The notes under the pieces: model-generated
What the model was told of the DNA's origin: nothing
What the model saw: the letters and a program-made list of their open reading frames with translations, nothing else
The model's database searches: none
Source of the DNA: Thermoplasmata archaeon
GTDB lineage: Archaea; Thermoplasmatota; Thermoplasmata; Thermoplasmatales; Thermoplasmataceae
DNA length: 45,992 nt
Assembly: GCA_021818715.1 (NCBI GenBank)
Contig: JAKATN010000008.1
Span: 1 to 45,992 of the forward strand
Direction of reading: 5' to 3'
Made by a program: the position numbers and the translations under genes
Part shown: one piece after another, positions 15,291-24,440 of the stretch
Numbering within the stretch: the first letter of the stretch is position 1
Layout of the letters: each line of letters starts with the position of its first letter

Positions 15291-16631
15291 ATGCCCTTTA
15301 CCGTCGTATCTACCAGAGGCCCATTTTCCCATGAGAGGGTGGGAGGTACTTACAGGATAAGGTACAGCGCTGGCGGGGTCTCGAGCTCGATCAGCAGGCT
15401 GATGGATCATGAGGGCGGGACATGGGTCTGCCTTGGTGACGGATCAGGCGATCAGGCTTTTGAGGTCGAGGATCACGGAAATTACAGGATTTCCAGGGTC
15501 ATCATAGGTAGGAAGGAAACCAGGGGATTCTACGAGGGGTATGCGAACAGCACACTGTGGCCGCTATTCCATTATTTCAGGGAGAGGGTCAACTACAACC
15601 AGACGAATTTCATGTACTATGAGATCGTGAACAAGCTTTTTGCGGAAACCGTGAAAAGGAACATAGACGCGAACACCACCATCTGGGTGCATGATTACCA
15701 GCTTGCTCTTCTTCCCGGCATGCTCAGGAATGACGGGATAAAGAACAGGATCATATTCAGCTGGCACATCCCATGGGTTTCACCGGAATTCTTTTCCCTC
15801 CTGCCTGAATCACGGCAGCTGATACAGGGTATTGCCAGGGCCGATGCAATAACTGTCCACACGGACTGGTACAAGACCAACTTTGTCAATTCATACAGGT
15901 TTGTAACGGGCAGCGACGATTCCATAGATAGCAGGGTGTTCCACATACCCCTTGGTATCGACAGCAGGTATTACGCTTCAAAGGCGAAGCATGCCCACTA
16001 CCCGCTTGACAGGAGGGACAGGAAGCTGATTTTCTCCGTTGACAGGCTGGATTATACAAAGGGGCTTGTCAACAGGGTCCTTGCGGTGGAGAAGCTCCTG
16101 AGCCTTTATCCTGATCTTGCCGAGAAATTCATCTATGTCATGGCAGTAAATCCAAGCCGGGCTTCCGTCAGGCAGTACCAGATATTCAGGAGGGAACTGG
16201 AATTCCATATCGGGAGGATAAATGGAGAATTTGGTAACGTAAACTGGATGCCAATAGTTTACATGTACAAGAGGCTCGGGGAAAGCTCCCTGATCTCCTT
16301 CTACAGGCACGCGGACGTCGCACTCGTAACGCCCCTGTCCGACGGCCTCAACCTGGTGTCCAAGGAATTCGTGGCATGCACGAATGACGGTGTCCTGATA
16401 CTTTCGAAATTTGCCGGCGCTGCCCAGGACCTTAAGGGGGCAGTGATCGTCAACCCGAATTCCCTTGAGGAGATGGCCAACGCCATAAGGCAGGCGCTGA
16501 CTATGAATGCCGAGGAAAGGGCGCAGCGGCTGGCGATGATGAAGGGAAACGTGGAGAAGAAGAACCTCACGTGGTGGCTCAACAGGGTGCGGGCGCTTGC
16601 AGCAAGGAAGCTACATGAAAACTCAAGCTGA
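15291..16631 (+). CDS. otsA: Trehalose-6-phosphate synthase (GT20, OtsA)
   Basis: OtsA transfers glucose from a nucleotide sugar to glucose 6-phosphate, giving trehalose 6-phosphate. Signs of the GT20 family are V-V-S-T-R-G-P at the start, G-G-V-S-S-S-I near residues 27-33, H-D-Y-Q-L-A-L-L-P beginning at His134, W-H-I-P-W-V-S-P-E, D-R-L-D-Y-T-K-G at 251-258 (nucleotide-sugar/phosphate binding), and S-D-G-L-N-L-V-S-K-E-F near the C-terminal half. Length (446) is typical. Its 3' end overlaps the phosphatase gene by 17 bases. Trehalose would serve as an osmolyte or protein stabiliser in an acid- or heat-exposed cell. Confidence 0.93.
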   Translation: MPFTVVSTRGPFSHERVGGTYRIRYSAGGVSSSISRLMDHEGGTWVCLGDGSGDQAFEVEDHGNYRISRVIIGRKETRGFYEGYANSTLWPLFHYFRERVNYNQTNFMYYEIVNKLFAETVKRNIDANTTIWVHDYQLALLPGMLRNDGIKNRIIFSWHIPWVSPEFFSLLPESRQLIQGIARADAITVHTDWYKTNFVNSYRFVTGSDDSIDSRVFHIPLGIDSRYYASKAKHAHYPLDRRDRKLIFSVDRLDYTKGLVNRVLAVEKLLSLYPDLAEKFIYVMAVNPSRASVRQYQIFRRELEFHIGRINGEFGNVNWMPIVYMYKRLGESSLISFYRHADVALVTPLSDGLNLVSKEFVACTNDGVLILSKFAGAAQDLKGAVIVNPNSLEEMANAIRQALTMNAEERAQRLAMMKGNVEKKNLTWWLNRVRALAARKLHENSS

Positions 16632-17355
16632 CTGCCCCTATTTGCTGTTTGAAAGCCACAGGGTCCCGAAGCCGGTGCTCTTTCTTGACTATGACGGCAC
16701 ACTGGTAAAAATTTTTCCTGATCCTGAACTTGCAGTGGCTGACGACGATCTCAAGAACCTCATCGGAGAACTGGACAGAAGGTTTGAGATGTACCTGGTA
16801 ACCGGCCGGGCTCTGGAAGACATCCGGAACCTTATAGGGATAAGGGTGAACATCATCGCGCTCCATGGCGCAGTCGGGATCATTGGTGGCAAATACAGGG
16901 TCTTCGTGGAAGACTTTGAGAGATACGTTGATCTATGCAACTTGCTGGAGAAGGAGAGCCTTATCATGACGGAAAGGTACCCGGGTCTCAGGATTTACAA
17001 CAAGAGGGGAAACCTCCTGTACCACTATGGAAGGGTCAGCCCTTCATTACTGGACGGGCTCTTTGGCGAAGTCCGGGAAATAGGCAGGGTTCATGGCCTC
17101 TCAGTATACATGGGCAAGCTGATCATAGAACTGCGTATCCCGGGAATGGACAAGGGGAAAACGATCTCCTTCCTGAGAAACGGAAGGAGCTCGATTATAG
17201 CAGGCGATGACACCACGGACGAGGAGGCGTTCTCAAGCAACCCGGACGCTGTCAAGATTTCCGTGGGCAGGGCACTTGCCGGATCGGACTGCGTCCTTTC
17301 CGACCCGGCCGAAATGCGAAGGTTCCTCCGGTACATAATTCAGAGAGAGGAGTAG
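16615..17355 (+). CDS. otsB: Trehalose-6-phosphate phosphatase (HAD family, OtsB)
   Basis: OtsB dephosphorylates trehalose 6-phosphate to trehalose. The HAD nucleophile motif is D-Y-D-G-T at residues 25-29, followed by a T-G-R motif near 62-64. The final acidic motif G-D-D-T-T-D-E-E-A-F begins near 197. At 246 residues it matches the Thermoplasma acidophilum enzyme, whose structure is known. An upstream frame opens at a TTG (16597), but ATG 16615 is the natural start, inside the end of otsA. The 3' end overlaps the convergent amidase gene by 16 bases. Confidence 0.92.
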   Translation: MKTQADCPYLLFESHRVPKPVLFLDYDGTLVKIFPDPELAVADDDLKNLIGELDRRFEMYLVTGRALEDIRNLIGIRVNIIALHGAVGIIGGKYRVFVEDFERYVDLCNLLEKESLIMTERYPGLRIYNKRGNLLYHYGRVSPSLLDGLFGEVREIGRVHGLSVYMGKLIIELRIPGMDKGKTISFLRNGRSSIIAGDDTTDEEAFSSNPDAVKISVGRALAGSDCVLSDPAEMRRFLRYIIQREE

Positions 17356-18125
17356 AGATCGGTCCTCCTCTGCTCGACCAGAGGGTAATTCCTGTCGTAT
17401 TCCTCAATGCTGGCAGCCGAAAGCTGAGCCTCGAGAATTCCCTCCTCCTTTCCCAGCCTGGCAACAATCGCACCCTTCGGATCTATTACGGCGGAATTGC
17501 CTGTGAACGCTTCGCCGGTCTGGGCAGCGCCAATGACGTAACATCCATTCTCAATCGCCCTCGACGATAGCAGGGTGATCCACTGATCCTTCTTGCCCTG
17601 CCCGGAAAACCAGCCTGACTGGTATGTTATCACCCTTGCCCCCCTGAGCCTGAGGGCTCTGGCCGCCTCAGGAAACCTGAGGTCGTAGCATATCAGCGGC
17701 CCTATGGTGAATTCGGAAACCCTGTGTCCCCTGTAGGGCAGAAGGCCGTAGCTGTAAACTGCACTTTCCCTTGAATTCATTGCATCGTAAAGATGGGTCT
17801 TGTCGTACCTGAAGGAAATCTCGCCGTTCTCCAGGAAAAGCGATCTGTTAAGGACCCTGTTCTTCCCATCCAGTATGGTGCCGTTGCACAGCACTGCCGA
17901 TCCGGAATTCTTAGAAAGTTCCCTCATTGCTGTCACGAATACTCCTTCCTCACTCTCAGCCTGCCTGATGGTGAACCCGGGATTGGCAAAATCTGGGACG
18001 ATCATCTGGTATTCCGGAAAAACAATCAGATCGGCCTTTTCACCCTGGGAAGCCAGCCGGATGGATTTCTCTATGTTCTGCTGAACGTCCGGTCCGGAGG
18101 AAAGCTGGACGATCTTCACCTTCAA
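17340..18125 (-). CDS. Carbon-nitrogen hydrolase (nitrilase superfamily)
   Basis: The protein has the catalytic triad of the superfamily: Glu38 (V-F-P-E-Y), Lys109 (F-R-Y-D-K-T-H) and Cys146 (I-C-Y-D-L-R-F-P-E). The 261-residue size fits omega-amidase or general amidase branches. The motif C-Y-D-L-R-F-P is typical of Nit2/omega-amidase-like enzymes, which deamidate alpha-ketoglutaramate or deaminated glutathione, but substrate cannot be fixed from sequence. It starts inside the end of the topoisomerase VI A gene (4-base overlap), so it is co-transcribed with topoisomerase VI; no functional link is evident. Confidence 0.88.
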   Translation of the reverse strand: MKVKIVQLSSGPDVQQNIEKSIRLASQGEKADLIVFPEYQMIVPDFANPGFTIRQAESEEGVFVTAMRELSKNSGSAVLCNGTILDGKNRVLNRSLFLENGEISFRYDKTHLYDAMNSRESAVYSYGLLPYRGHRVSEFTIGPLICYDLRFPEAARALRLRGARVITYQSGWFSGQGKKDQWITLLSSRAIENGCYVIGAAQTGEAFTGNSAVIDPKGAIVARLGKEEGILEAQLSAASIEEYDRNYPLVEQRRTDLYSSL

Positions 18126-19204
18126 CTTTGACCACCGATGGACCCAAGTTTCTGCGGAAGATACGTATCTGTGACGAAATCAAGGCCGTACTTGGCAAGG
18201 GCCTGCTGCTCGGCCTTCTTCCCGGACATCAGCATGGTCTCGATCTCCTGCTTCCAGAATTCGGTCTGGAAACGCGGGTCCTTTAGCTCGGCGTTGAGCG
18301 CCTGCGTGTCCTTGTCGGTGAGCTTGTCCGACGGGAGTTCATAATTCAGTATGTCGCTTGCCGTGATCCCGATGAATTCCGCCGATGGAACGGCAAGGTA
18401 GCTGGAAATGTGCGCAGTCTTTATCGCGCCGTATGCCACTGACGCGTATATCCTGAATGACCATGGATCGCCGTCGGTGAAGACGTAGATTGGGAGCCTG
18501 AACTCCTCGTTCATCCTCTTCATCAGCCTGCGGGTGCTTCTTGCAGGCTGCCCCTTCAGGTGCAGCAGTATGCAGTTGTACGACTCGTCAAAGCCGTTCT
18601 CGACAAGCCTGTCGAACATACCCCCGGTCTCTATTGCAAGGATGAACCTTGCCTTGCTATCAATGAGCTTGATCTTGTCCGCTTCCACAGAGTAGGGTAT
18701 GTTGTATCCCCCGTCCCCGACATCATCCCTGCAGTTGATCCTCTTGAACTCTCCCTTCCTGTTCCTCTCCTCGATCGTGATGTTCCCGATTATGCTCGCA
18801 CCGTTCTCCTCCGGCCTCAGGTTCAGCTCCTCCCTGAGCATCTCGGTGATCACCTCAAGGTCTTCAGTGAGAAGGTCTGACTCGTCCTGCGCATGGAATT
18901 TCGCGTGGCCCCAGCCTTCCGAGATGTAGTACATTTCCCTGAGGGTTGAGGTCTTGGAAACGGAATACATCTCCTTGATGAAATCTATCAGGTAGAGTGT
19001 TTTCAGGATGTATTCCGCACCGTCCAGGTTCGTTGCTGATCTGGTGGTTTTGGATTCCCCGTATTTCCAGACCAGGGAGAGGGCATCAAGCACTATGTTC
19101 TCCCTGGTTCTGGAAGGCAGGCTGAGGGCGGGCACCTCTCCCCTGCTGATGCTCTCGTATATCTGCCTCGCCAGCTGATCCAGGCGATCCGACCTCGAAA
19201 TCAT
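18122..19204 (-). CDS. top6A: DNA topoisomerase VI subunit A (Spo11-like)
   Basis: Subunit A carries the DNA-cleaving tyrosine. The R-E-M-Y-Y motif at residues 89-93 contains it (Tyr92 or Tyr93), within the CAP/winged-helix domain. The C-terminal TOPRIM domain shows the metal-binding aspartates in V-F-T-D-G-D-P-W-S near residue 240. Length (360 residues) is normal. The ATG overlaps the top6B stop (ATGA). With subunit B it forms the type IIB topoisomerase that relaxes supercoils and decatenates chromosomes in archaea. Confidence 0.95.
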   Translation of the reverse strand: MISRSDRLDQLARQIYESISRGEVPALSLPSRTRENIVLDALSLVWKYGESKTTRSATNLDGAEYILKTLYLIDFIKEMYSVSKTSTLREMYYISEGWGHAKFHAQDESDLLTEDLEVITEMLREELNLRPEENGASIIGNITIEERNRKGEFKRINCRDDVGDGGYNIPYSVEADKIKLIDSKARFILAIETGGMFDRLVENGFDESYNCILLHLKGQPARSTRRLMKRMNEEFRLPIYVFTDGDPWSFRIYASVAYGAIKTAHISSYLAVPSAEFIGITASDILNYELPSDKLTDKDTQALNAELKDPRFQTEFWKQEIETMLMSGKKAEQQALAKYGLDFVTDTYLPQKLGSIGGQS

Positions 19205-21057
19205 GGCTCCTCGACCTCGTAGGAAATCTCCTTCATCTGGTAATCCGGCGGCAGCGCCTCCGCACCGATCACGTACACCGGATCGATCCCCTCCACGTAG
19301 AAATCCGTCTCCCTGTATGGAAGTTCCGATTTGACCGTAAAGCTGAATGGTCTCGATTCCGCAGGTTCCAGCCTTTCCACGGCGATCTTCTCGGTGTCGC
19401 TCTTCCCGGCGGGAGGGGAGATGTGGATGGTGAAGCTTCTCTCCTCGTTGGTGTAATTTGTAACTTCCCCTGAGACAAGGTAGGTGTCTTCCGACTGCTT
19501 CTCTATCCGTTCCCTGATCAGGACAACGTTCACGACCCTTGATATTGTTCTTGAGGTGTCAGGCGGATCGACCCCAAGAATCTTGCCGGATTTCAGGGAT
19601 ATCTCAGGGATTATCTGCGCAACGAGCCTGTACTTCTCGTTTGCCTTGTTGCGCCTCTCCCTCTTGCGCATGAACGTCCTTAGGCTCCTTGCGGAGAGCC
19701 TGAGAGCCTGCCTGATCTCCTCGACGATCTCCGGGACCTGCGCAATGGCCTCCTTGGACTCGGAAGTGTAGGGAATCTTTGTGCCGCAGATGTGCACCAG
19801 CAGGATCATCGGGCCGAAAGGAAGTCCGCTGCCGGACCTCTGCTCGAGTCCGAATGACCTCCAGTCCATGTCTGAGATTGCCTTGGTGACGGCACAGGCA
19901 CCCTGCTGGTAAAGCAGGGGCACCTTGTTGGCGTACCTCACTATGCGTATTGGCTCATCGGGGCTCAGATCACCGCCGTATACAAGGCCGGCCTCCACAA
20001 CCATCGGGTTTCCCTTGTACACTATGGGGCTCCTGACCACCGGTTTTGAGTAGAACGAAGGGCGCAGTTCCTCGTAAACATTCCTGAGGCCTCTTCTGAT
20101 GTACTCAATCCCGAGCGGGGAGAGGCAGTCGGTTTGGGGAGGCATGATCTTCACCCTGGAGAATGCTTCGACTATCGCCTTGATATCCTTCAGGGGCAGG
20201 GTGCCGGCCTTCTGGTCCGGTTCCACTCCGGAAAGGGAAAGTATTTCCTCTGCCACCCTGCTGCTCACCCTGGAAAAACTGTTCTGCAATACCCTGGAAA
20301 TGCTTTCATCCTTTGCCTCTGAAATGACGAACTGCAGGTCTCCCACCTCGGTTCCATGAGGATGCGGCTTTATGGGTACCGCTTTCTTCGGCAGCTCGTC
20401 TATGGTCCTCGGGAATCTTATGGTCTTTCCGTCCGGATTGGTGAATGTGAGTTCCATGTCCGGATTCACCGCAGCGGTTTCCCTCAGGTATTCCATGATG
20501 GACTGCTTCCCCTCCTGGTATTTCCCCCTGGCCCAGATCGTGACTGAAGTTCCATGATCCATTTCCGTTATCTGCCTGTCCTCGCTCGATACAACCCCGG
20601 AGTTGGTCTTCACGTCTATTCCAATCTCAAACCTGTAGGTCACGTCGTCCTCCGGCTTCTTTGTGAGTATCAGCGCATGCTTTCCCGTTGTGATCTGGCC
20701 GTAAAACACCGCGGCCGTGATGCCTATGCCCTGCTGCCCCCGCGACTGCCGGAGCTGGTGGAACCTCGAACCGTAAAGGAGCTTCCCGAAAACGTTTGCC
20801 ACCTCCTTCCTGTCGATCCCTGGACCGTTGTCTGCCACTGTGATTTTGAATTCGTCCTGGTCGACCTTTTCCATCTGAACGGTGACGCTGGGAAGGATGC
20901 CGAATTCCTCGCAGGCGTCCAGCGAGTTGTCGACCGCCTCCTTGACAATCATGAAGAGGGATTTCTGCGGCGATTCGAACCCGAGGATGTGCCTGTTTTT
21001 GTTGAAGAATTCAGAGATTGATATTTCCTTGTTTTTGGAAACTGGATCCTTGTTCAT
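19201..21057 (-). CDS. top6B: DNA topoisomerase VI subunit B (GHKL ATPase)
   Basis: The Bergerat ATP-binding fold shows E-A-V-D-N-S-L-D-A-C-E near residues 35-45 (N box), D-N-G-P-G-I near 76-81 (G1 box), and S-R-G-Q-Q-G-I-G-I near 104-112 (G2 box/lid). The helix-two-turn-helix and transducer domains follow, and a C-terminal beta-sandwich (about 510-618) is present. Length is 618 residues. A TATTATTAATT box 27 bases before the ATG fits a leaderless start. It is the first gene of the top6B-top6A-amidase operon and its lack of any fusion partner is standard for archaea. Confidence 0.95.
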   Translation of the reverse strand: MNKDPVSKNKEISISEFFNKNRHILGFESPQKSLFMIVKEAVDNSLDACEEFGILPSVTVQMEKVDQDEFKITVADNGPGIDRKEVANVFGKLLYGSRFHQLRQSRGQQGIGITAAVFYGQITTGKHALILTKKPEDDVTYRFEIGIDVKTNSGVVSSEDRQITEMDHGTSVTIWARGKYQEGKQSIMEYLRETAAVNPDMELTFTNPDGKTIRFPRTIDELPKKAVPIKPHPHGTEVGDLQFVISEAKDESISRVLQNSFSRVSSRVAEEILSLSGVEPDQKAGTLPLKDIKAIVEAFSRVKIMPPQTDCLSPLGIEYIRRGLRNVYEELRPSFYSKPVVRSPIVYKGNPMVVEAGLVYGGDLSPDEPIRIVRYANKVPLLYQQGACAVTKAISDMDWRSFGLEQRSGSGLPFGPMILLVHICGTKIPYTSESKEAIAQVPEIVEEIRQALRLSARSLRTFMRKRERRNKANEKYRLVAQIIPEISLKSGKILGVDPPDTSRTISRVVNVVLIRERIEKQSEDTYLVSGEVTNYTNEERSFTIHISPPAGKSDTEKIAVERLEPAESRPFSFTVKSELPYRETDFYVEGIDPVYVIGAEALPPDYQMKEISYEVEEP

Positions 21058-21126
21058 TCAGTCGAACATGTCAGACAATTAATAATAGTTTGGCTGGAAA
21101 GTGGATTCCGGCAGTGCCCCGAATGA

Positions 21127-21885
21127 TTATCCGAAGTAACCGAGGTCTTCCCTCTGCTGGGATCTCTGCTGGAACTCTTCCGCAGCCTTGCCGGTAATCT
21201 GCTCCATCTGCTGCGATCTCGCCTCCATGTCGGAGAGATCCATTTCCACCCTGATTATCTTGGAGAGTATCTTGAGAACGTTGAGCGCACTCCTTGGATC
21301 TGCAAAGAACCCAGAGGTCTCGCCCATCAGGCATGCACCGTCAATGGAGAAGAGTTCCTTCCCCAACCCGAGCATCACGCCCGCGGAACCTATTATGCCG
21401 CCTCCCGGTTCACCCTTGGGAAAAACAACGCCGAGGGATGAGAGGGTGGATATCATTGAATTGTCGGTGACTGCACCCAGCACCCTTGGGGATTCCACAA
21501 TCTTGCCCATGCTGTATCCGCCCAGAGTGTATATGGTCTTCAGGTTGAACTTTGAGAGAACCTCAAGCGTGTTGTACGAAAGCTCGTACTGCCCTTCCTG
21601 GGTGGTGCCCTGGAAGTCCCCCACAAGCACCATGAGATCGCTCCTGCCCGCCAGCTTCTTGTAGTAGACTGAGTTCCTCACGAGGTAGGTTACTCCTTCT
21701 TCAGAGACAAACACCTGCGGTGGGAAGTACTGGGAGAAAATTTCCAGCAGTTTCTGCATTTTCAATTTTTCCACAATGTACTCCGCAGCGATCTTGCCTA
21801 CGTTTCCAATGCCAGGCAGCCCCCCAATCAGCAATGGGCTGTTGAGCTTTGGTTTCTTATACTGTTTTATCAGAATTTTCTCCAT
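21127..21885 (-). CDS. PAC2-family proteasome assembly chaperone-like protein
   Basis: The N-terminal L-I-G-G-L-P-G-I-G-N-V-G-K-I-A-A segment (about residues 20-35) is the PAC2 hallmark. The central G-G-Y-S-M-G and G-x-x-G-x-x-G stretches and the 252-residue length agree. Eukaryotic PAC2 helps assemble 20S proteasomes; archaeal members (PbaB-like) are proposed to do the same or act as chaperones. The tail is rich in Gln and Glu and may form a short coiled coil. It overlaps nop10 by 29 bases at the end of the ribosomal/translation operon, a conserved archaeal arrangement. Confidence 0.88.
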   Translation of the reverse strand: MEKILIKQYKKPKLNSPLLIGGLPGIGNVGKIAAEYIVEKLKMQKLLEIFSQYFPPQVFVSEEGVTYLVRNSVYYKKLAGRSDLMVLVGDFQGTTQEGQYELSYNTLEVLSKFNLKTIYTLGGYSMGKIVESPRVLGAVTDNSMISTLSSLGVVFPKGEPGGGIIGSAGVMLGLGKELFSIDGACLMGETSGFFADPRSALNVLKILSKIIRVEMDLSDMEARSQQMEQITGKAAEEFQQRSQQREDLGYFG

Positions 21886-22042
21886 TCTTTTCCATCTCCG
21901 AATTCATCCTGTATTTCATGAACCTGTCCCTGGGGGAAAATCTTGGCGGCAGCGCCATGACTGTCTCCTTTCCGCACTTCGGGCAGTTGACCTGTAGGGT
22001 ATACAGAGAACAATCTTTACACTTTCTAATTGTGGTTTTCAT
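21857..22042 (-). CDS. nop10: H/ACA ribonucleoprotein subunit Nop10
   Basis: Nop10 is a small zinc protein that bridges Cbf5 and L7Ae in archaeal H/ACA pseudouridylation complexes. The paired motif C-K-D-C (Cys8, Cys11) and C-P-K-C (about 20-23) forms the zinc ribbon, followed by the conserved P-P-R-F-S-P-R-D-R-F-M-K-Y-R block. The 61-residue length is normal. It begins two bases after the aIF2 alpha stop and overlaps the PAC2 gene. Confidence 0.94.
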   Translation of the reverse strand: MKTTIRKCKDCSLYTLQVNCPKCGKETVMALPPRFSPRDRFMKYRMNSEMEKNGENSDKTV

Positions 22043-22044
22043 TG

Positions 22045-22803
22045 TTATGTTCTTGTAAACTCAAACTGGACGCCGTTTGTCTTTGCGCTATCAGTCATTC
22101 TCTGCACAGAAAGCTTTATCTTCTCTTCCGCGACCTTGTAATCTGCATCTGTCACGGTGATCCTGTACCTTGGGGCACCCACATACGTGATGTGGACTCC
22201 GTCCGTGTTCCCTTCCTCCAGGGTCTTTTTCACCCTTATTATGCCGTCCTTGTCCGTTGAATATGCGTCAATGTAGCCTACAATCTTCACTGAAGGTACT
22301 GCGACATTCTGCCCCGCAACTTCAATGAACGCTTCCTTCCACTTCCCCTTCTTCTCAGGGAGGAAATCCTCCGATGATGCCGCCTCCTGGAAAGCTGCAT
22401 AGAGGGTACCGTACTTCTTCCTGAGATCGTCGCCGAATTCCTCCTCGCACTTTTCCTCGCTCATCCCCAGGGATCTCGAGACGATCTCCATGAGTTTCCT
22501 GGCCTTCTGGTCCTCCTTCCAGAGCGATATCTTCTCTCTCTTTGCGTGATCGTTTATCCTTTTCAGGGATAGATCCACGTTCCCCCTTTCATGGTTGACG
22601 GATATTACCTTGCATACGGTTTTCTGCCCTTCCCTGAGATAATCCCGGATGTGCTTAACCCAGCCGGTTGCAACCTCTGCTATGTGGATAAAACCCTCAA
22701 CGCCGGGATACTCCTCCAGCCTGGCCTTTACGCCAAACCCCTTCACTTCCATGATCGTGACGACGACAAGGTCGCCAATCTCGGGAAATTTCTGCCTGCT
22801 CAT
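22045..22803 (-). CDS. Translation initiation factor 2 subunit alpha (aIF2 alpha)
   Basis: aIF2 alpha is part of the heterotrimer that brings initiator Met-tRNA to the ribosome. The N-terminal S1 domain is clear: G-D-L-V-V-V-T-I near residue 10, E-G-F-I-H-I-A-E-V near 36-44, and G-N-V-D-L-S-L-K-R-I near 75-84. A helical domain (about 90-170) and a C-terminal alpha-beta domain follow. The frame opens upstream at 22872, but the family N-terminus and the ATGA overlap with S27e identify ATG 22803 (252 residues). Confidence 0.94.
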   Translation of the reverse strand: MSRQKFPEIGDLVVVTIMEVKGFGVKARLEEYPGVEGFIHIAEVATGWVKHIRDYLREGQKTVCKVISVNHERGNVDLSLKRINDHAKREKISLWKEDQKARKLMEIVSRSLGMSEEKCEEEFGDDLRKKYGTLYAAFQEAASSEDFLPEKKGKWKEAFIEVAGQNVAVPSVKIVGYIDAYSTDKDGIIRVKKTLEEGNTDGVHITYVGAPRYRITVTDADYKVAEEKIKLSVQRMTDSAKTNGVQFEFTRT

Positions 22804-23015
22804 ATTTCGCCGACTATCTCCCCGGCCACTGCTATGTTTCCGCCGGTGGGCACCGCAAGCTTTGATCCGCATACCGAGCAGTTGACCACGCTGGACGCCC
22901 TGATAAAGGTCACCTGCTCGCTGTTGCAGTCAGGGCATTTTATCTTTATGAACCGTGACTTCGCGTTCTTGACCTTCACGAATTTCCTCTCCTGCCTGAC
23001 TTCCTCTTCCGCCAT
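22800..23015 (-). CDS. rps27e: Ribosomal protein S27e
   Basis: S27e is a small-subunit zinc-finger protein. The ligands are C-P-D-C and C-S-V-C, about 15 residues apart, followed by L-A-x-P-T-G-G, which is typical. The start M-A-E-E-E-V at 23015 is preferred over a farther upstream ATG (23039) because the latter lies inside the L44e gene and adds an unusual W-W-R-R-S-K lead. This gives 71 residues. The end overlaps aIF2 alpha by four bases. Confidence 0.93.
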   Translation of the reverse strand: MAEEEVRQERKFVKVKNAKSRFIKIKCPDCNSEQVTFIRASSVVNCSVCGSKLAVPTGGNIAVAGEIVGEI

Positions 23016-23016
23016 C

Positions 23017-23301
23017 TTACTGCGCCTCCACCAGCTCAAACTTCTTTGCCCTCTGCGTCGGTGAGGTGATTGCCGTCTTGCACTTCAGGCACCTGTACCT
23101 GATCGAAATCCTCTTTGTCGGCTTTTCCCTGCCTTCGTATCTGGGCCTGGGAAAACCTCCGTAACCTGACGTGACTCTCCTGAATCGCCTCTGCCCCGCC
23201 TTCAGTTCGCTGGCCTTCTTCTTTTTTACCCTTTCTACCTCGTGATCGGTGTGGGTTCTGCATTTTGGGCAGTACATCTTTACTATCTTAGGAAGCTTCA
23301 A
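23017..23301 (-). CDS. rpl44e: Ribosomal protein L44e
   Basis: L44e is a large-subunit zinc-ribbon protein near the tRNA E site. It shows C-P-K-C near the start, the conserved block Q-R-R-F-R-R-V-x-x-G-Y-G-G-F-P-R-P, K-P-T-K-R, and C-L-K-C. Homologues start M-K-x-P-K, which matches a TTG codon at 23301. A Shine-Dalgarno AGGTGA (23308-23313, reverse strand) is well spaced for that TTG, whereas the in-frame GTG at 23310 lies within the site. The 94-residue product is of normal length. First gene of the L44e-S27e-aIF2a-Nop10-PAC2 operon. Confidence 0.93.
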   Translation of the reverse strand: MKLPKIVKMYCPKCRTHTDHEVERVKKKKASELKAGQRRFRRVTSGYGGFPRPRYEGREKPTKRISIRYRCLKCKTAITSPTQRAKKFELVEAQ

Positions 23302-23307
23302 TATATT

Positions 23308-23313
23308 CACCTA
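23308..23313 (-). promoter_or_regulatory. Shine-Dalgarno deciding the L44e TTG start
   Basis: AGGTGA lies six bases before TTG 23301. A TATTAAAATA box near 23350-23359 places the transcript start near 23325, so this operon has a short leader with a ribosome-binding site, unlike the leaderless genes around it. Confidence 0.5.
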
Positions 23314-23410
23314 TAGCTTTGAGTGTGCAGGGGTCTGAATGCAAGTAAGTATTTTAATACTAACACAGGAACCGGAGGAACTGTTAATATTCACATGACA
23401 TTGCAGTCTG

Positions 23411-24367
23411 ATGCCTTTCAGTTTCAAGGACAGGAATATACTGGTAACTGGCGGTGCCGGCTTCATCGGATCAAACATGGTGAAATCGCTGATTGCGGAG
23501 AACATGGTCACAGTGCTGGACAATTTCAGCGCCGTTGATGACAGGTTCCTGAAACCCCTGGCAGGAAAGAACCTGAAGGTGATTAAGGGCGATATCACAA
23601 AACAGGAAACCTTCAGGAAACTGCAGCAGTTTGACATGATATTCCACCTTGCCGCAAACTCTGACGTGAAGCACGGGTCAAGCGACCCCATGATTGACGT
23701 TAACACCAATGACACGGGAACAGTGAACGTGCTTGAATTCATGAGGAGGAGCGATTCAAGGGAAATCGGGTTCTCTTCAAGTTCCACTGTTTATGGGGAA
23801 ACGGATGTTCTGCCCACGCCTGAGACCTACGGACCTTACAGGCCGATTTCCTCCTATGGCGCGTCCAAGGCTGCCGGCGAGGGATACATATTCGCCTATT
23901 CACATTATTACGGGCTGAGAGGATCGATATACCGGTTTGCCAATGTGGTGGGAACAAATTCGACCCATGGCGTAATCTTTGATTTCATCCACAAGCTGAA
24001 GAAGGACCCGAAGAACCTGGAAATACTTGGTGATGGTACGCAGAGGAAGTCCTACATCCACGTGGATGATTGCGTTAATTCAATGCTGTACATCCACGGA
24101 CTGAACAGGCCTACGGACGTGTACAACCTCGGGAATACCGGAACTACCGGGGTTCTATTCATCGCAGACAGGGTCTGCCAGAAGATGGGGCTCAAGGGGG
24201 TCAGGTACAACTTCGTACCCTCGAAGGGTGGAAGGGGATGGCCTGGAGACGTGAAGCTGGCGCACCTCTCGATCGACAAGATCACCTCGCTAGGATGGAA
24301 GAACAGGTACAGCAGCGATCAGGCCGTTGAAATCAGCATAGACGAGACCCTGAAGACCATTACCTGA
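23411..24367 (+). CDS. NAD-dependent sugar-nucleotide epimerase/dehydratase (extended SDR, GalE-like)
   Basis: The Rossmann glycine motif G-G-A-G-F-I-G lies at residues 14-20. The S-S-S-S-T-V-Y-G stretch provides the catalytic Ser/Thr region, and Y-G-A-S-K near 149-153 provides the Tyr-Lys pair. R-K-S-Y-I-H-V-D-D later in the chain is typical of UDP-glucose 4-epimerase-like enzymes. Length is 318 residues. It probably epimerises or dehydrates a nucleotide sugar for surface glycans or glycolipids; the exact sugar is not readable. A TTAATAT element near 23384-23390 is a candidate promoter. Confidence 0.9.
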   Translation: MPFSFKDRNILVTGGAGFIGSNMVKSLIAENMVTVLDNFSAVDDRFLKPLAGKNLKVIKGDITKQETFRKLQQFDMIFHLAANSDVKHGSSDPMIDVNTNDTGTVNVLEFMRRSDSREIGFSSSSTVYGETDVLPTPETYGPYRPISSYGASKAAGEGYIFAYSHYYGLRGSIYRFANVVGTNSTHGVIFDFIHKLKKDPKNLEILGDGTQRKSYIHVDDCVNSMLYIHGLNRPTDVYNLGNTGTTGVLFIADRVCQKMGLKGVRYNFVPSKGGRGWPGDVKLAHLSIDKITSLGWKNRYSSDQAVEISIDETLKTIT

Positions 24368-24440
24368 ACTGAGCCATCGCACGTTCATTTCGCTGATGAT
24401 TCCCTGCATGGTTTATTAGTAAAACTGATATCTGCACTGT

